Shown here: piece by piece, positions 8,551-17,696 of the stretch
Position numbering within the stretch: position 1 is the first letter of the stretch
Layout of the letters: every line of letters starts with the position of its first letter
Assembly: GCA_019912845.1 (NCBI GenBank)
Contig: JAIOHU010000265.1
Span: 1 to 46,306, forward strand
Source: a bacterium
GTDB taxonomy: Bacteria > Electryoneota > Electryoneia > Electryoneales > Electryoneaceae
Length of the DNA: 46,306 bases
Reading direction: 5' to 3'
Translations under genes and position numbers: made by a program
Notes under the pieces: model-generated
Databases searched by the model: none
Told to the model about the DNA's origin: nothing
Seen by the model: only the letters and a program-made list of their open reading frames with translations

Positions 8551-9603
8551 TCAATTTTCGCGATTTACGCTCTTCCAGACACTTTCAGCAATCCCCCTGA
8601 ATACTTCTGCAACCTTACTATCACCAGCCGCAACCGGTTTTCCCGCATCGCCACCCTGACGTATCTCAGGAAGCAAAGGCACTTCACCTAGGAAAGGCAC
8701 ACGTTGACGTAATGCCTCTCTTCTGGCTCCACCACTGGAGAAGATCTCGGTACGTTCCCCACAATGTTCGCAAAGGAAGTAGCTCATATTTTCGATTAAT
8801 CCGAGTACCGCAATATCTACCTTCTGGAACATGGCGATGCCCTTACGTGCATCTATCAACGCCAGATCCTGCGGGGTTGTGACAATAACAGAACCAGATA
8901 GCTTCACCTTCTGTGCGACTGTGAGCTGAATATCACCGGTTCCGGGGGGCATATCAAGCACCAATACATCCAGATCACCCCAGACAACATCACGCATGAG
9001 TTGTTCAACTGCGCTTGAGATCATTGGCCCACGCCAGACCAACGGCGTATCTGCATCGACCAGGACACCCATGGACATCGCCTTGATGCCATGCGCTTCC
9101 ATCGGCAACAGTTTGTTCATTCCCTCAGCTTGTTCAGGCTCATCTGAAAGACCGAGCAACATGGGAACAGAAGGACCATGGATATCGGCATCGAGCAGAC
9201 CAGCTTTCAATCCGATCTTCCCAAAAGCAACCGCCAGATTAGCAGCTACTGTTGACTTTCCAACTCCCCCTTTACCTGAAGCGACCGCAATAACATGCTT
9301 AACTCCCGGAACAAGGTTTTCGCCTTGTGCGGCTTTTTCCTGGGAGGTTTGAGGAGATTTATGCTCAATTTCAACGTCAATCGCTTCAACTCCAGCCTCG
9401 TTGAGAACCGCTACGATATCCTCAGATACTTTCTTGGAAATATCTTCTTTAGGAGTTGAAAACTCCAGGTAGACAGTAACCTGTGGCCCTTCAGCCTGGA
9501 TATTTTTTACGATGCCAAAAGAGACGATATCACGGCTGAACCCCGGGTACCTCACCTTTTTCAGCAGGTCTTCCACTTCCTTAGCGTTCAGTTGCTTGCT
9601 CAT
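8551..9603 (-). CDS. Mrp/NBP35-family Fe-S cluster carrier ATPase
   Basis: 350 residues. Residues ~5-85 form a MIP18-like domain. The ATPase domain has the deviant Walker A GKGGVGKST (110-118), LDADIHGPS, and a C-terminal CEHC pair (C278, C281) that binds the bridging Fe-S cluster between two subunits. The family (ApbC/Mrp) transfers Fe-S clusters to apoproteins in the cytosol. AGGG precedes the ATG. It is the first gene of the Fe-S group, followed by two free MIP18 proteins that may act as its partners. Confidence 0.93.
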   Translation of the reverse strand: MSKQLNAKEVEDLLKKVRYPGFSRDIVSFGIVKNIQAEGPQVTVYLEFSTPKEDISKKVSEDIVAVLNEAGVEAIDVEIEHKSPQTSQEKAAQGENLVPGVKHVIAVASGKGGVGKSTVAANLAVAFGKIGLKAGLLDADIHGPSVPMLLGLSDEPEQAEGMNKLLPMEAHGIKAMSMGVLVDADTPLVWRGPMISSAVEQLMRDVVWGDLDVLVLDMPPGTGDIQLTVAQKVKLSGSVIVTTPQDLALIDARKGIAMFQKVDIAVLGLIENMSYFLCEHCGERTEIFSSGGARREALRQRVPFLGEVPLLPEIRQGGDAGKPVAAGDSKVAEVFRGIAESVWKSVNREN

Positions 9604-9892
9604 TCGTGTGCCCTATGTTCATTGTTTTATGACTTGAGAATTGTGTACGAATTAGTATATAGCCTGTTCCAATGCTGCTGGTTCAGTCCTCTTGTGGAGC
9701 TGAATAACCTGGAATGGCTGATTAGCACTAGATTTATCCAGTATTAATCAGAGTCTCCACATCGAATTAGTAGACATTGGACAAGTCCAATGCTAAATTT
9801 AGTAAAATTTGATTCAGTGAATGAAGGTATCGTGCAATATTTCCCACACTCACATTCAAATTCATATTCTGCATAGAATTAGCAAAAACAAA
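9604..9892. other. Intergenic DNA with one clear palindrome
   Basis: No gene is visible. 9775-9792 is cattggacaagtccaatg, a perfect palindrome of the GGA-N4-TCC family; ctagatttatccag at about 9729 is a decayed relative. Confidence 0.6.
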
Positions 9893-9929
9893 AAATCCCG
9901 CCTGAGTAAGATACAACTCTGGCGGGTTT
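9893..9929 (-). terminator. Rho-independent terminator
   Basis: Stem cccgcc (9897-9902) with ggcggg (9921-9926), flanked by A/T that extends the pairing. Read on the minus strand the stem is followed by a T-rich run (plus strand a-rich 9883-9895). It lies about 75 bp after the minus-strand gene ending at 10001, so it likely ends the three-gene transcript from 12478. Confidence 0.75.
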
Positions 9930-10000
9930 GAATAAACACGATGTCCTTTCAGTTGGAGACAGACATTGAGGTTTTCTTCACATAAATCGATTTTCCTGCA

Positions 10001-11554
10001 CTACCGAGACCAAGAATCTCTCATCCATCGCTCTTCATAGTTAATCAAATATGGCATAGCTCCCAGATCAGGGAGAGAGCCGTCTGCATCATAAATTTCT
10101 AAAATTGTGCCACGGTTGATCGCAGGTGAGAACCAATTCAGCGAATAATTATTTGCCGGTTGCTGGACAAACATGGGTGGCGCATGAAGCAGAGCGGAGT
10201 TTTCCGAACTGCCGCTATAATCTGTGTTATTTGCATAGAACAGATTACCGCGATTTACCAACTCTCCCGGCGAACCACTTTTCAGGAGCGCAATATTTGA
10301 AAAATTGGTCAGAATAGAGTTTTCCAGATATACTGTCGTGCTGTCATCACTTTCCATAGTTACAGCATACCCACCATCATCAAATGTGCACTGATGAACG
10401 AACAGAGTGTCTTCAGTAGAATTCTCTGTTAAATGGATGGCTGCAGAATCGACCTCACTGAATATCACTCTTTCAACTTTCCCAGAGACCCCTTCACTGA
10501 GTTCAAACCCATGCTGAGGAGAATTTTGCACACTGAAGCCTGAAAATACGAAGCTGAAATCACCGGTCAGATTCAGAACACTCTTTCCTGTGGCAATTTT
10601 CTGCCCATTGATTATGGACTTCTCTACACCTGAACCGTTAAGTATCAAATGCTTGAGGGTGCTGTCTGGAGAGAAATAGAGTGGTTGTCCATATAGACCT
10701 CTGGCAAGGGAGATGGTTACAGTGTCGCTTTTATGTGATGCAAAATCAAGTGCTGTCTGCAGGCTGGCAAAACTACTGTCGCCGTAAAGATGAGGGGAGA
10801 GCAGGTTCCAGAGAGTATCACGTTCGACTGCATCAGGAATACCATCATAAAAAGCGAGATAACCAATATCGCCACGGTAATACCCCGATGTTGAGACACG
10901 TCTGCCGAGGTGAAGTGAGTTAGAACTGCTTTCCCAGTCGATAGACCTTGTTTGCATGGTTGAATTGTTCAGCTTGCCGTATGCCTGGTCGGATGTGATG
11001 ATGATTCTTGCGAGGTTCCACTCATCCGTGACAACTGCTGTGGAGAGATATCCTTCACCACTACCCCAGCGTAACAGCAGGTAATGGTGAGTGGGATTTT
11101 TTGTGGTGAAAACTTCATAAGTATCACCACCTTTTGAGAGGATATGAAAATCTGCACCAGCCTCCGGTTTGAAAAGAAGCTCAATCATCATCCCACCAGA
11201 ACGTGGATCAAGACTATCTTCGAGACTAATATTGACTGTGGCGACATCCGTAATGCCATCAAAGCTGTTGGCAAACATATCCCCGCCAGTTGCACCACCT
11301 GCTTGTGTGAAACTACCACCACCGAAGCTGATCGAATACTCCGCTCCTGAACGGCTCATATACTGGAATGAATCGGCACGTGCCACCCAGAGTGCAATCA
11401 TTTTCTCCGCTGGACGACCTGTCAGCGCTTCATACTGTTCAAGGTTTTCGAAATTCAGCCTGTGAGCAATGGCAGGATCGACCAGGTATTCACTTGCGAA
11501 TGCCCTGAGTGGAATCATCATTAACGGTATCAGGAGAATAACTATATTTCTCAT
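10001..11554 (-). CDS. Secreted LamG-like plus beta-helix protein
   Basis: About 517 residues from the ATG at 11554, which has GGGAGGT 7 bases upstream and overlaps the preceding stop (ATGA). A signal peptide ends near FASEY. Residues ~80-240 resemble a concanavalin/LamG fold (FDGITDVATV, MMIELLFKP, LHLGRR). Residues ~260-500 resemble a right-handed beta-helix, ending in SPAINRG and LPDLGAMPY, the usual close of such proteins. No sorting domain is in frame, although a short out-of-frame GKSIYVKK follows the stop. Role unknown; carbohydrate or surface binding is inferred. Confidence 0.75.
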   Translation of the reverse strand: MRNIVILLIPLMMIPLRAFASEYLVDPAIAHRLNFENLEQYEALTGRPAEKMIALWVARADSFQYMSRSGAEYSISFGGGSFTQAGGATGGDMFANSFDGITDVATVNISLEDSLDPRSGGMMIELLFKPEAGADFHILSKGGDTYEVFTTKNPTHHYLLLRWGSGEGYLSTAVVTDEWNLARIIITSDQAYGKLNNSTMQTRSIDWESSSNSLHLGRRVSTSGYYRGDIGYLAFYDGIPDAVERDTLWNLLSPHLYGDSSFASLQTALDFASHKSDTVTISLARGLYGQPLYFSPDSTLKHLILNGSGVEKSIINGQKIATGKSVLNLTGDFSFVFSGFSVQNSPQHGFELSEGVSGKVERVIFSEVDSAAIHLTENSTEDTLFVHQCTFDDGGYAVTMESDDSTTVYLENSILTNFSNIALLKSGSPGELVNRGNLFYANNTDYSGSSENSALLHAPPMFVQQPANNYSLNWFSPAINRGTILEIYDADGSLPDLGAMPYLINYEERWMRDSWSR

Positions 11555-11886
11555 TCTACTACCTCCCATTGTTGGGTGACGGTCAATGCTTGTGAATGGG
11601 TCTTCACTGCTTGGACAGTATCAACTCCGGCGTCATTCAGAAGCGTGAAAAGCTCACGATTCAGTGTGCCAAACTTAAGTTTGACACAGACTTGTGAACT
11701 ATCGGGCGAATAACGAGGTGCTGCCCAGTCCGCACTGCCTGAAAGAGTTTCCCATTGTTGGGTGGATAAAAATGCGTACTCGAAGGAGTCTTTCGGGAAT
11801 GTCGGTGCTGAGAGTAGCAGATTCAGCATAACAATCCCAATCAAACCATAGGTGAGATAGTGATGTGGTTTTGGAAACTTACTCAT
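11551..11886 (-). CDS. Small membrane-anchored or secreted protein, unknown
   Basis: 111 residues with one N-terminal hydrophobic segment (about 12-27) and a soluble remainder containing QQWETLSG and TQQWEVVE. I recognise no family. It overlaps the endolysin-like gene by 8 bp and the LamG gene by 4 bp, so the three are translationally coupled. GAGGAA precedes the ATG. Confidence 0.7.
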   Translation of the reverse strand: MSKFPKPHHYLTYGLIGIVMLNLLLSAPTFPKDSFEYAFLSTQQWETLSGSADWAAPRYSPDSSQVCVKLKFGTLNRELFTLLNDAGVDTVQAVKTHSQALTVTQQWEVVE

Positions 11887-12478
11887 GTTTTTTTCCTCGG
11901 TTGGGGTTAGAGTGATGAACTGTGGAATCGAAGAGTTTGAGGGGAAATGTGTGTTGGGGTCGATGGTTTACCCTTCCTGAATGACATAGCTGCAGAAATT
12001 CTTGCCATCCATCCTTTCTGCGAATGGCAATACATCCCGCCGACCAGCCATTTACTTCATCCTCTATCACTGGAAATGCATCGTGTATGTTGATCGTAAA
12101 AAATCCAGGACCATCGCGTACCTTCCTGGTGGACGAGTCTGGGGTTACACCGGGTGGGTATCGGTCTATGATAAAGGGTTCAGCCTGGATTAACGCGGGA
12201 CGTCCCCGGTGCAAGCCTCGTTGGAAACGATAGACTTGACCTGTACTCAACCAGGCGATTCCTTTAGGATTCGGGTGTTTTGGAATACCGGGATCAGTTG
12301 TGCAACGGAAGGGGTGGATTAAACTTCCCTTTGCAACAACGATGCAGTCATTCCAGGAGTTTTGTTCACTACCAAAGTAATTCCGTAGAGCTACCAACTG
12401 CACATACTCTGCATGTACTGGAAAAGGCAGATTTTGGAATATGATGGATTTGACGATGGACGAAATTGTAAAGTTCAT
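11879..12478 (-). CDS. Phage-endolysin-like / YkuD-like peptidoglycan enzyme
   Basis: About 199 residues from the ATG at 12478; a TTG at 12532 extends it to 217, and neither start has a good ribosome site. Numbered from the longer form, SWNDCIVV (59-66) and CTTDPGIP (77-84) are followed by INIHDAF (His150) and WSAGCIAI (Cys167). A His and an SxGC Cys 17 residues apart is the YkuD-type catalytic layout, with Ala where canonical L,D-transpeptidases have His. The FND, TTDPG, INIH and SAGC series is, to my recollection, typical of lysis proteins in many tailed phages. Peptidoglycan cleavage is therefore likely. It leads a three-gene overlapping unit some 12 kb from the virus-head cluster. Confidence 0.7.
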   Translation of the reverse strand: MNFTISSIVKSIIFQNLPFPVHAEYVQLVALRNYFGSEQNSWNDCIVVAKGSLIHPFRCTTDPGIPKHPNPKGIAWLSTGQVYRFQRGLHRGRPALIQAEPFIIDRYPPGVTPDSSTRKVRDGPGFFTINIHDAFPVIEDEVNGWSAGCIAIRRKDGWQEFLQLCHSGRVNHRPQHTFPLKLFDSTVHHSNPNRGKKHE

Positions 12479-12532
12479 TTGAGGAGAGGATGTTGTTAGG
12501 CTGAAGTTTTGAAGCTTTGGGGGGATGTTCAA

Positions 12533-12934
12533 TATCGGAAATATATCCGACCCTGTAATATACCTCTCCAGTGAACATTTGTCAAGTACTCAAACAGATG
12601 AAAAGCATGAAATAAAACCTCTATCATCTCGTAAAAAACCGTTTAACCTTAAACAACTCTTTTTCATTTATGAGAGATACCCGAGAGACACTTCGAGGGA
12701 TCATGAATATAAAATGTCTTAATATACCCATAGAATAATTTAATAGAACTATATAGGTAGTAGTCCAGTTTATTTTAGATTATATCAACAATAAAAATCC
12801 TTATATACTAATTTTTGTACGTTATCCTTTGTTATCTGACATAATCGATCTGACGAAAAAGTTGATCCATGAATTCTTATTTATTACATTAGACCGTTCA
12901 ATCAAGAGGGTGAGGGCCAAGCTGGAAATGAACC
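12533..12934. other. AT-rich gap between divergent operons
   Basis: The endolysin operon and the ecfT operon diverge here, so promoters for both are expected. The DNA is AT-rich from about 12590 to 12900. I see no convincing gene, hairpin or repeat. Confidence 0.5.
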
Positions 12935-13696
12935 GTGGGACTTAAGATAGATGCACGCGCACGTTTGATCGCTGGTATGATACTTGTTGCCAGCGTGATG
13001 GCAATTCCAGTTGGGGTTGGACTATGGATAGCGGGTGGTTTTGTCTTATTCATGCTGATTATTGTAAGAGGTGAGTTACGCCGTGTGATAACCCCGCTCT
13101 ATGCACTTGGCTGGATGTTTTTGTTAACGATTGTGATTCAAGGTTTGTCCACACCCGGGCATATTCTCTGGGATTGGGAAGCTGCGAATCTGACCCTCAC
13201 CGAAGAGGGAGTGATCCGAGGCGTGCTACTCTCGGGAAGACTTGCGGGTGCGACAATTGTCGCTGGCATTTTACTTGTATCGATTGGATCGTTGGAAGGG
13301 ATACGTGCGCTGGAATCAATGCTTAAACCGTTGAAAAAAATTGGTATACCTGTGGGTAGCGCAACATTGGTACTCGCTTTGGCTTTACGTTTTGTTCCGA
13401 CCTTGTATGATGAGGCAATGCAGTTGAAGAAAGCGTTGATCGCACGTGGCTGGTCGCCTGGAAAAGGGATTATCTCACGAGTACGTGCCTGGCTACCTTT
13501 GATCGTTCCCATCCTGGTTTCTGGTTTGCGACGAGCGGATGATCTAGCACGGTCGCTGGTGATCCGTGGCTATAATCCGGAAGGCGAGCGAACATCATTG
13601 CATGTGTTGCGTTGGGGGGGGCGTGAAACTTTGCTGGTTGTTGCCGGATGTTTACCATTGATCATCTTCGGCATGGAAAAGGTAATCATACATTGA
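12935..13696 (+). CDS. ecfT: Energy-coupling factor transporter membrane protein (EcfT/CbiQ family)
   Basis: 253 residues, GTG start with GGAA upstream. It has several hydrophobic segments and the two diagnostic cytoplasmic motifs of EcfT, ALIARGW (about 167-173) and SLVIRGY (about 207-213), which couple the transmembrane unit to the ATPases. ECF transporters import vitamins or metal ions. The two ATPases and a substrate-binding S component are not in the window, so the substrate is unknown. It is first in a six-gene, plus-strand operon; its stop overlaps the truA start. Confidence 0.87.
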   Translation: MGLKIDARARLIAGMILVASVMAIPVGVGLWIAGGFVLFMLIIVRGELRRVITPLYALGWMFLLTIVIQGLSTPGHILWDWEAANLTLTEEGVIRGVLLSGRLAGATIVAGILLVSIGSLEGIRALESMLKPLKKIGIPVGSATLVLALALRFVPTLYDEAMQLKKALIARGWSPGKGIISRVRAWLPLIVPILVSGLRRADDLARSLVIRGYNPEGERTSLHVLRWGGRETLLVVAGCLPLIIFGMEKVIIH

Positions 13697-14496
13697 GCGA
13701 ATCGGGTGCTGATACTTCTCGAATAAGGATGAATGTCTCTTACAATGGGGAGAAATTCAAAGGATTCCAGATTCAACCTGATCAGATAACTGTGCAAGGG
13801 GAGCTGGAAGCTGCACTGGGAAAGTTCTACGGCAATGAAGTTGTTCGTGTAAATGCAGCTGGCAGAACGGATACTGGAGTGCATGCTGTTACCCAGGTTG
13901 TCCATTTTGATGAACCGACTCCTAGAGTCAGAAAAAAATTAGAAAAAGCTCTATCTGCTCTTGTTTCTTCCGATATTCTGGTTTGGAGATTTCGGGAAGT
14001 TCAAACAGATTTTCATTCACGATACAGTGCCAGGGGGAGAATTTATCGTTATCGGATACTCAACTCTCCGAACCCTTTTTTTGAACGATTCGCCTGGTTT
14101 CCAGGGTACAAAGCAGCAGTAGAACGTTTGGCATCTGAAGCGTCAATTTTTTCAGGAAGTTATGATTTTTCAAGATTTTCCATCAGGCCAGACCCAGATG
14201 AAAGCCCCATTTGCAATATCGAGGAAATTGCTATATATGAAGACCAATTGGGAATTCTGTTGGAGATAAAAGCGGACAGATTTTTAAGACGGATGGTTCG
14301 AACACTGGTTGGCACACTTGTGGAGCTGGCAACCGACCGTATGGAGCGAGAGTCAGTTATAAAGGCGTTACAGGGTGACAATCTACGTGTGGGTGTTCCG
14401 GCACCGGCGCAGGGTTTGGCACTCTATGATATACATTATGAAATCAATGATAAACTGGATATTCCTCCCCATTCACCTTGGAGTTTAATTAGATGA
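13693..14496 (+). CDS. truA: tRNA pseudouridine(38-40) synthase
   Basis: 267 residues from the TTG at 13693, which overlaps the ecfT stop (TTGA) and has GGAAAAGG upstream; a longer frame back to 13648 lacks support. FKGFQIQ (22-28) and the catalytic loop GRTDTGVHA with Asp60 identify TruA, as does the later GRIYRYRI. It isomerises uridines 38-40 in tRNA anticodon arms. Its stop overlaps the transaldolase-like gene by ATGA. Confidence 0.93.
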   Translation: MSESGADTSRIRMNVSYNGEKFKGFQIQPDQITVQGELEAALGKFYGNEVVRVNAAGRTDTGVHAVTQVVHFDEPTPRVRKKLEKALSALVSSDILVWRFREVQTDFHSRYSARGRIYRYRILNSPNPFFERFAWFPGYKAAVERLASEASIFSGSYDFSRFSIRPDPDESPICNIEEIAIYEDQLGILLEIKADRFLRRMVRTLVGTLVELATDRMERESVIKALQGDNLRVGVPAPAQGLALYDIHYEINDKLDIPPHSPWSLIR

Positions 14497-15137
14497 AACT
14501 TTTCATTGACACCGCAGACATAAACGAGATTCGTGAAGCGGCTGAAATGGGTGTTATCGATGGAGTTACAACGAATCCATCACTCGTATCGAAGACAGGC
14601 AAACCCTTCCGTCAAGTAATTGATGAAATCCTTAAAGTGGTTGATGGTCCTATTTCTGCAGAGGTTGTTGCATTAGATTTTGCGGGGATGCTTGCAGAAG
14701 GCAAAGACCTTGCTAAAATCCACAAGAATATCGTTGTGAAAGTTCCGTTGACAGTGGATGGTTTAAAAGCAGCGAGAGCATTAAGTGATGAAGGCATTCC
14801 AGTGAATCAGACTTTATGCTTCTCTCCGATGCAAGCCATGCTTTCTGCAAAAGCAGGCGCTGCATATATCAGTCCGTTTGTGGGAAGATTGGATGATATC
14901 AGCCAGGATGGGATGGAGTTAATTCGTCAAATCGTGCAGATATATGAGAACTACGATTTCACTACTGAGGTACTTGTTGCTTCTGTCCGGAATCCAATTC
15001 ATCTGCTGGAATCTGCGCTAATCGGTGCCGATGTCGCAACGGTTCCATTAAAAGTGATCAAGCAACTTACACACCATCCTTTGACCGATAAGGGATTGGA
15101 TGCGTTTTTAGCTGACTGGGAAAAAGTTCCAAAATAA
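14493..15137 (+). CDS. Transaldolase / fructose-6-phosphate aldolase, short (TalC/FSA) type
   Basis: 214 residues, the length of the short transaldolase class. It has FIDTAD (4-9), TTNPSL (26-31), and the Schiff-base lysine in VVKVPLT (Lys83). NQTLCFSP and the C-terminal [11 protein letters not shown] are typical. It either moves dihydroxyacetone units between sugar phosphates or splits fructose-6-phosphate; sequence alone does not decide. It overlaps truA and the htrA start. Confidence 0.9.
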   Translation: MKLFIDTADINEIREAAEMGVIDGVTTNPSLVSKTGKPFRQVIDEILKVVDGPISAEVVALDFAGMLAEGKDLAKIHKNIVVKVPLTVDGLKAARALSDEGIPVNQTLCFSPMQAMLSAKAGAAYISPFVGRLDDISQDGMELIRQIVQIYENYDFTTEVLVASVRNPIHLLESALIGADVATVPLKVIKQLTHHPLTDKGLDAFLADWEKVPK

Positions 15138-16369
15138 TGGTTACCTTCCTTAGATGGTTTTTTGCCGGGTTGATGATCAGTGTAGGCTCGGTGGCACTTA
15201 TCTATCTTGGTGCTGCTTTGCAGGAAGATGGAAAAGTGAAACAGGTGTCCTCTGTGGTTGATTCAAAGGTTGCAACCGCTCAGGATCAAACTGAGGAAGA
15301 CCGTCGTGCGATAAACGATCAGCTTCACCGCTCACGGCGTAATTCGATTACCGAAGCGATTCTGGTAGCAGAGCCGGCAGTCGTTGGGATCACCGTCACA
15401 CAGGTGCGAGAATATCGTGCGTATAATCCGATGTTCGAGGACCCATTTTTCCGGCAGTTTTTTAATATCCCAGAACGAATCTACCGTGAGAAGGTTGAAA
15501 ATCTTGGCTCGGGATTTATTATCTCGGATGATGGCTATGTGTTGACCAATGAGCATGTGGTGCATGAAGCAAATGAGATAGTCGTTACCATGACAGGCGG
15601 AGTACACAAAGAGGGTAAACGCTTTGAAGCAAAGGTTGTCGGCACCAATTACGACTTTGATATTGCTTTATTGAAAATTGATGGCAAAAATCTTCCCTAC
15701 TTGAATATCGCCCTTGAAGAAAACCCGATTGTGGGTGAATGGGTTATGGCTATCGGCAATCCGTTTGGTTTATTTGACATAAATGACCAACCCTCTGTCT
15801 CTGTTGGTGTGGTTTCTGCGATAGGGCGTGATTTTGAGCGCAATGAGGATGGACGGCAATACCGTAACATGCTCCAGACAGACGCTGCGATTAATCCAGG
15901 AAACTCCGGTGGACCGTTAATCAATGTGCTCGGCGAAGTTATTGGAATGAACACCTTCATTTTCAGTGGCAAGGGTGGCGGATCGGTGGGTATCGGTTTT
16001 GCGATTCCTGCGGATATTCTGCAGGCGAACGTCGATCGTCTCAGGGGACGAGGTGAACTTCAGAAGGATATCTACACCGGCTTGATCGTTCAGGATATCG
16101 ATCGCCGAATTGCATTAAGTCTAGGTTATCCTTCAACTGAAGGTGTTCTGGTAACCGAGATAGAAAAGGATAGCCCAGCGGACAAATCCGAACTGGAACC
16201 GGTGGATATCATCTATGAGATCGAAGGAACTTCGATTAAGAGTGTATCAACGATAAAGAATTATTTCCGTAACCGTGATTTACGTGTAGGTGATGTGCTG
16301 TCTGGAAAATATTTCAGGAATGGCAAAGAATATAAATTCATGATGGAACTGGAGGCGAAACCAGATTGA
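15137..16369 (+). CDS. HtrA/Deg-family serine protease with PDZ domain
   Basis: 410 residues. An N-terminal membrane anchor (about 5-28) is followed by a linker. The trypsin-like domain has His140 (TNEHVV), Asp175 (YDFDIALL) and Ser257 (PGNSGGPL). One PDZ domain lies at about 305-405. It degrades or refolds misfolded envelope proteins. The ATG overlaps the preceding stop (TAATG) and the stop overlaps the purB start, so translation is coupled along the operon. Confidence 0.93.
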   Translation: MVTFLRWFFAGLMISVGSVALIYLGAALQEDGKVKQVSSVVDSKVATAQDQTEEDRRAINDQLHRSRRNSITEAILVAEPAVVGITVTQVREYRAYNPMFEDPFFRQFFNIPERIYREKVENLGSGFIISDDGYVLTNEHVVHEANEIVVTMTGGVHKEGKRFEAKVVGTNYDFDIALLKIDGKNLPYLNIALEENPIVGEWVMAIGNPFGLFDINDQPSVSVGVVSAIGRDFERNEDGRQYRNMLQTDAAINPGNSGGPLINVLGEVIGMNTFIFSGKGGGSVGIGFAIPADILQANVDRLRGRGELQKDIYTGLIVQDIDRRIALSLGYPSTEGVLVTEIEKDSPADKSELEPVDIIYEIEGTSIKSVSTIKNYFRNRDLRVGDVLSGKYFRNGKEYKFMMELEAKPD

Positions 16370-17694
16370 TTGAACGCTACACACGCGCTGAGATGGGTGC
16401 CATCTGGCAGGAAGAGCACAAATTAAGCTGCTGGCTCCAGGTTGAAAAGGCAGTCTGTTCTGCCTGGACGAAACGTGGAATTATTCCACCCGATGCGTTA
16501 CAGGAAATCCTGAATAAATCGGATTTTGATCTGAAACGTGTCCAGGAAATCGAAGCGGAAACTCATCATGATGTTATCGCTTTCCTGACTTCAGTTTCGG
16601 AATTTGTGGGACCCTCATCACGTTTCATTCACCTGGGAATGACCTCTTCCGATATGCTGGACACTGGTCTCGCTTTACAGATTAAGGAATCGGGACCTCT
16701 GATTCTCAAGCTGTGTGATAACTTACTGGATGCGTTGAAAGAGAAGGCACTCGAATATAAAAATCTTCCGGCGGTGGGACGTACACACGGTATTCACGCT
16801 GAACCGGTCAGTTTCGGGTTACGTTTTGCTCGTTTTTACGAACAGATGGAACGTGCACGTAAACGTTTCAAGCAGGCATGGGATGCAGCCTCAGTGGGTA
16901 AAATTTCCGGTGCGGTTGGATGTTATGTCCACCTTGAACCGGTAATGGAAGAGGAGGTAATGGACTCCCTCGGTTTGGGAGTTGCGCCAATTTCTTCGCA
17001 GGTGGTCTCACGTGACCGTCACGCAGACCTCCTCGCAGCAATAGCGTTGATAGGTGCAATCCTTGAAAGTATTGCACTCGAAGTGCGTCATTTGCAGCGT
17101 ACTGAAGTTGGTGAGGCGCGTGAAGGTTTTGCTAAGGGGCAAAAAGGCTCTTCTGCGATGCCGCACAAACGGAATCCGATCAACGCGGAGAAGATATGCG
17201 GAATGGCACGAGTGTTGCGTGCGAACATGCACGCCGGCTATGAAAATGTTGCGCTCTGGCATGAACGTGATATTTCGCATTCGTCGGTTGAACGTATTAT
17301 CTTGCCCGACAGTTTTATCGCGTTGGATTATCTTTTGCATCTGACTGTCAAACTTGTTACAAATCTGGTTGTAGATGAAGCTCAAGTGAAAAAAGTGCTT
17401 GAACTAACTGGGGGGGCGATATTTTCCGAGGGGTTGCTGCTTCATCAGATAAGACAGGGAAACACCAGAGAAGATGCGTACAAGGTTGTTCAGAAGCTGG
17501 CTCATTCAGCTCTGGACAGCGGAGTATCTTTTCAGGATACTGTCATAGACCAGTACGAATATAGAGATGATGTCGAAAGAAAAGACATCCAGAGAATTTT
17601 CGATTTGGATCACGCATTACGCAATGTTGATGCGATTTTCCAAAGACTTGGGCTATTGCCCGATGAACCTTCAACAGCCCGTGAAGGAGAGTAG
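16366..17694 (+). CDS. purB: Adenylosuccinate lyase
   Basis: 442 residues. The TTG start at 16366 overlaps the htrA stop and has GGAGG 9 bases upstream. Family motifs are TSSDMLDT, RTHGIHAEP and the signature loop KGSSAMPHKRNP, which carries the catalytic serine. It acts twice in purine synthesis: splitting SAICAR to AICAR and adenylosuccinate to AMP. purC follows after 2 bp, so consecutive pathway steps are made together. Confidence 0.95.
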   Translation: MIERYTRAEMGAIWQEEHKLSCWLQVEKAVCSAWTKRGIIPPDALQEILNKSDFDLKRVQEIEAETHHDVIAFLTSVSEFVGPSSRFIHLGMTSSDMLDTGLALQIKESGPLILKLCDNLLDALKEKALEYKNLPAVGRTHGIHAEPVSFGLRFARFYEQMERARKRFKQAWDAASVGKISGAVGCYVHLEPVMEEEVMDSLGLGVAPISSQVVSRDRHADLLAAIALIGAILESIALEVRHLQRTEVGEAREGFAKGQKGSSAMPHKRNPINAEKICGMARVLRANMHAGYENVALWHERDISHSSVERIILPDSFIALDYLLHLTVKLVTNLVVDEAQVKKVLELTGGAIFSEGLLLHQIRQGNTREDAYKVVQKLAHSALDSGVSFQDTVIDQYEYRDDVERKDIQRIFDLDHALRNVDAIFQRLGLLPDEPSTAREGE

Positions 17695-17696
17695 GT

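Noticed and set aside
12525-12722. Short plus-strand open frame in the AT-rich gap
   Set aside because: Low-complexity residues, no ribosome site and no recognisable motif; the gap is better read as a promoter region.
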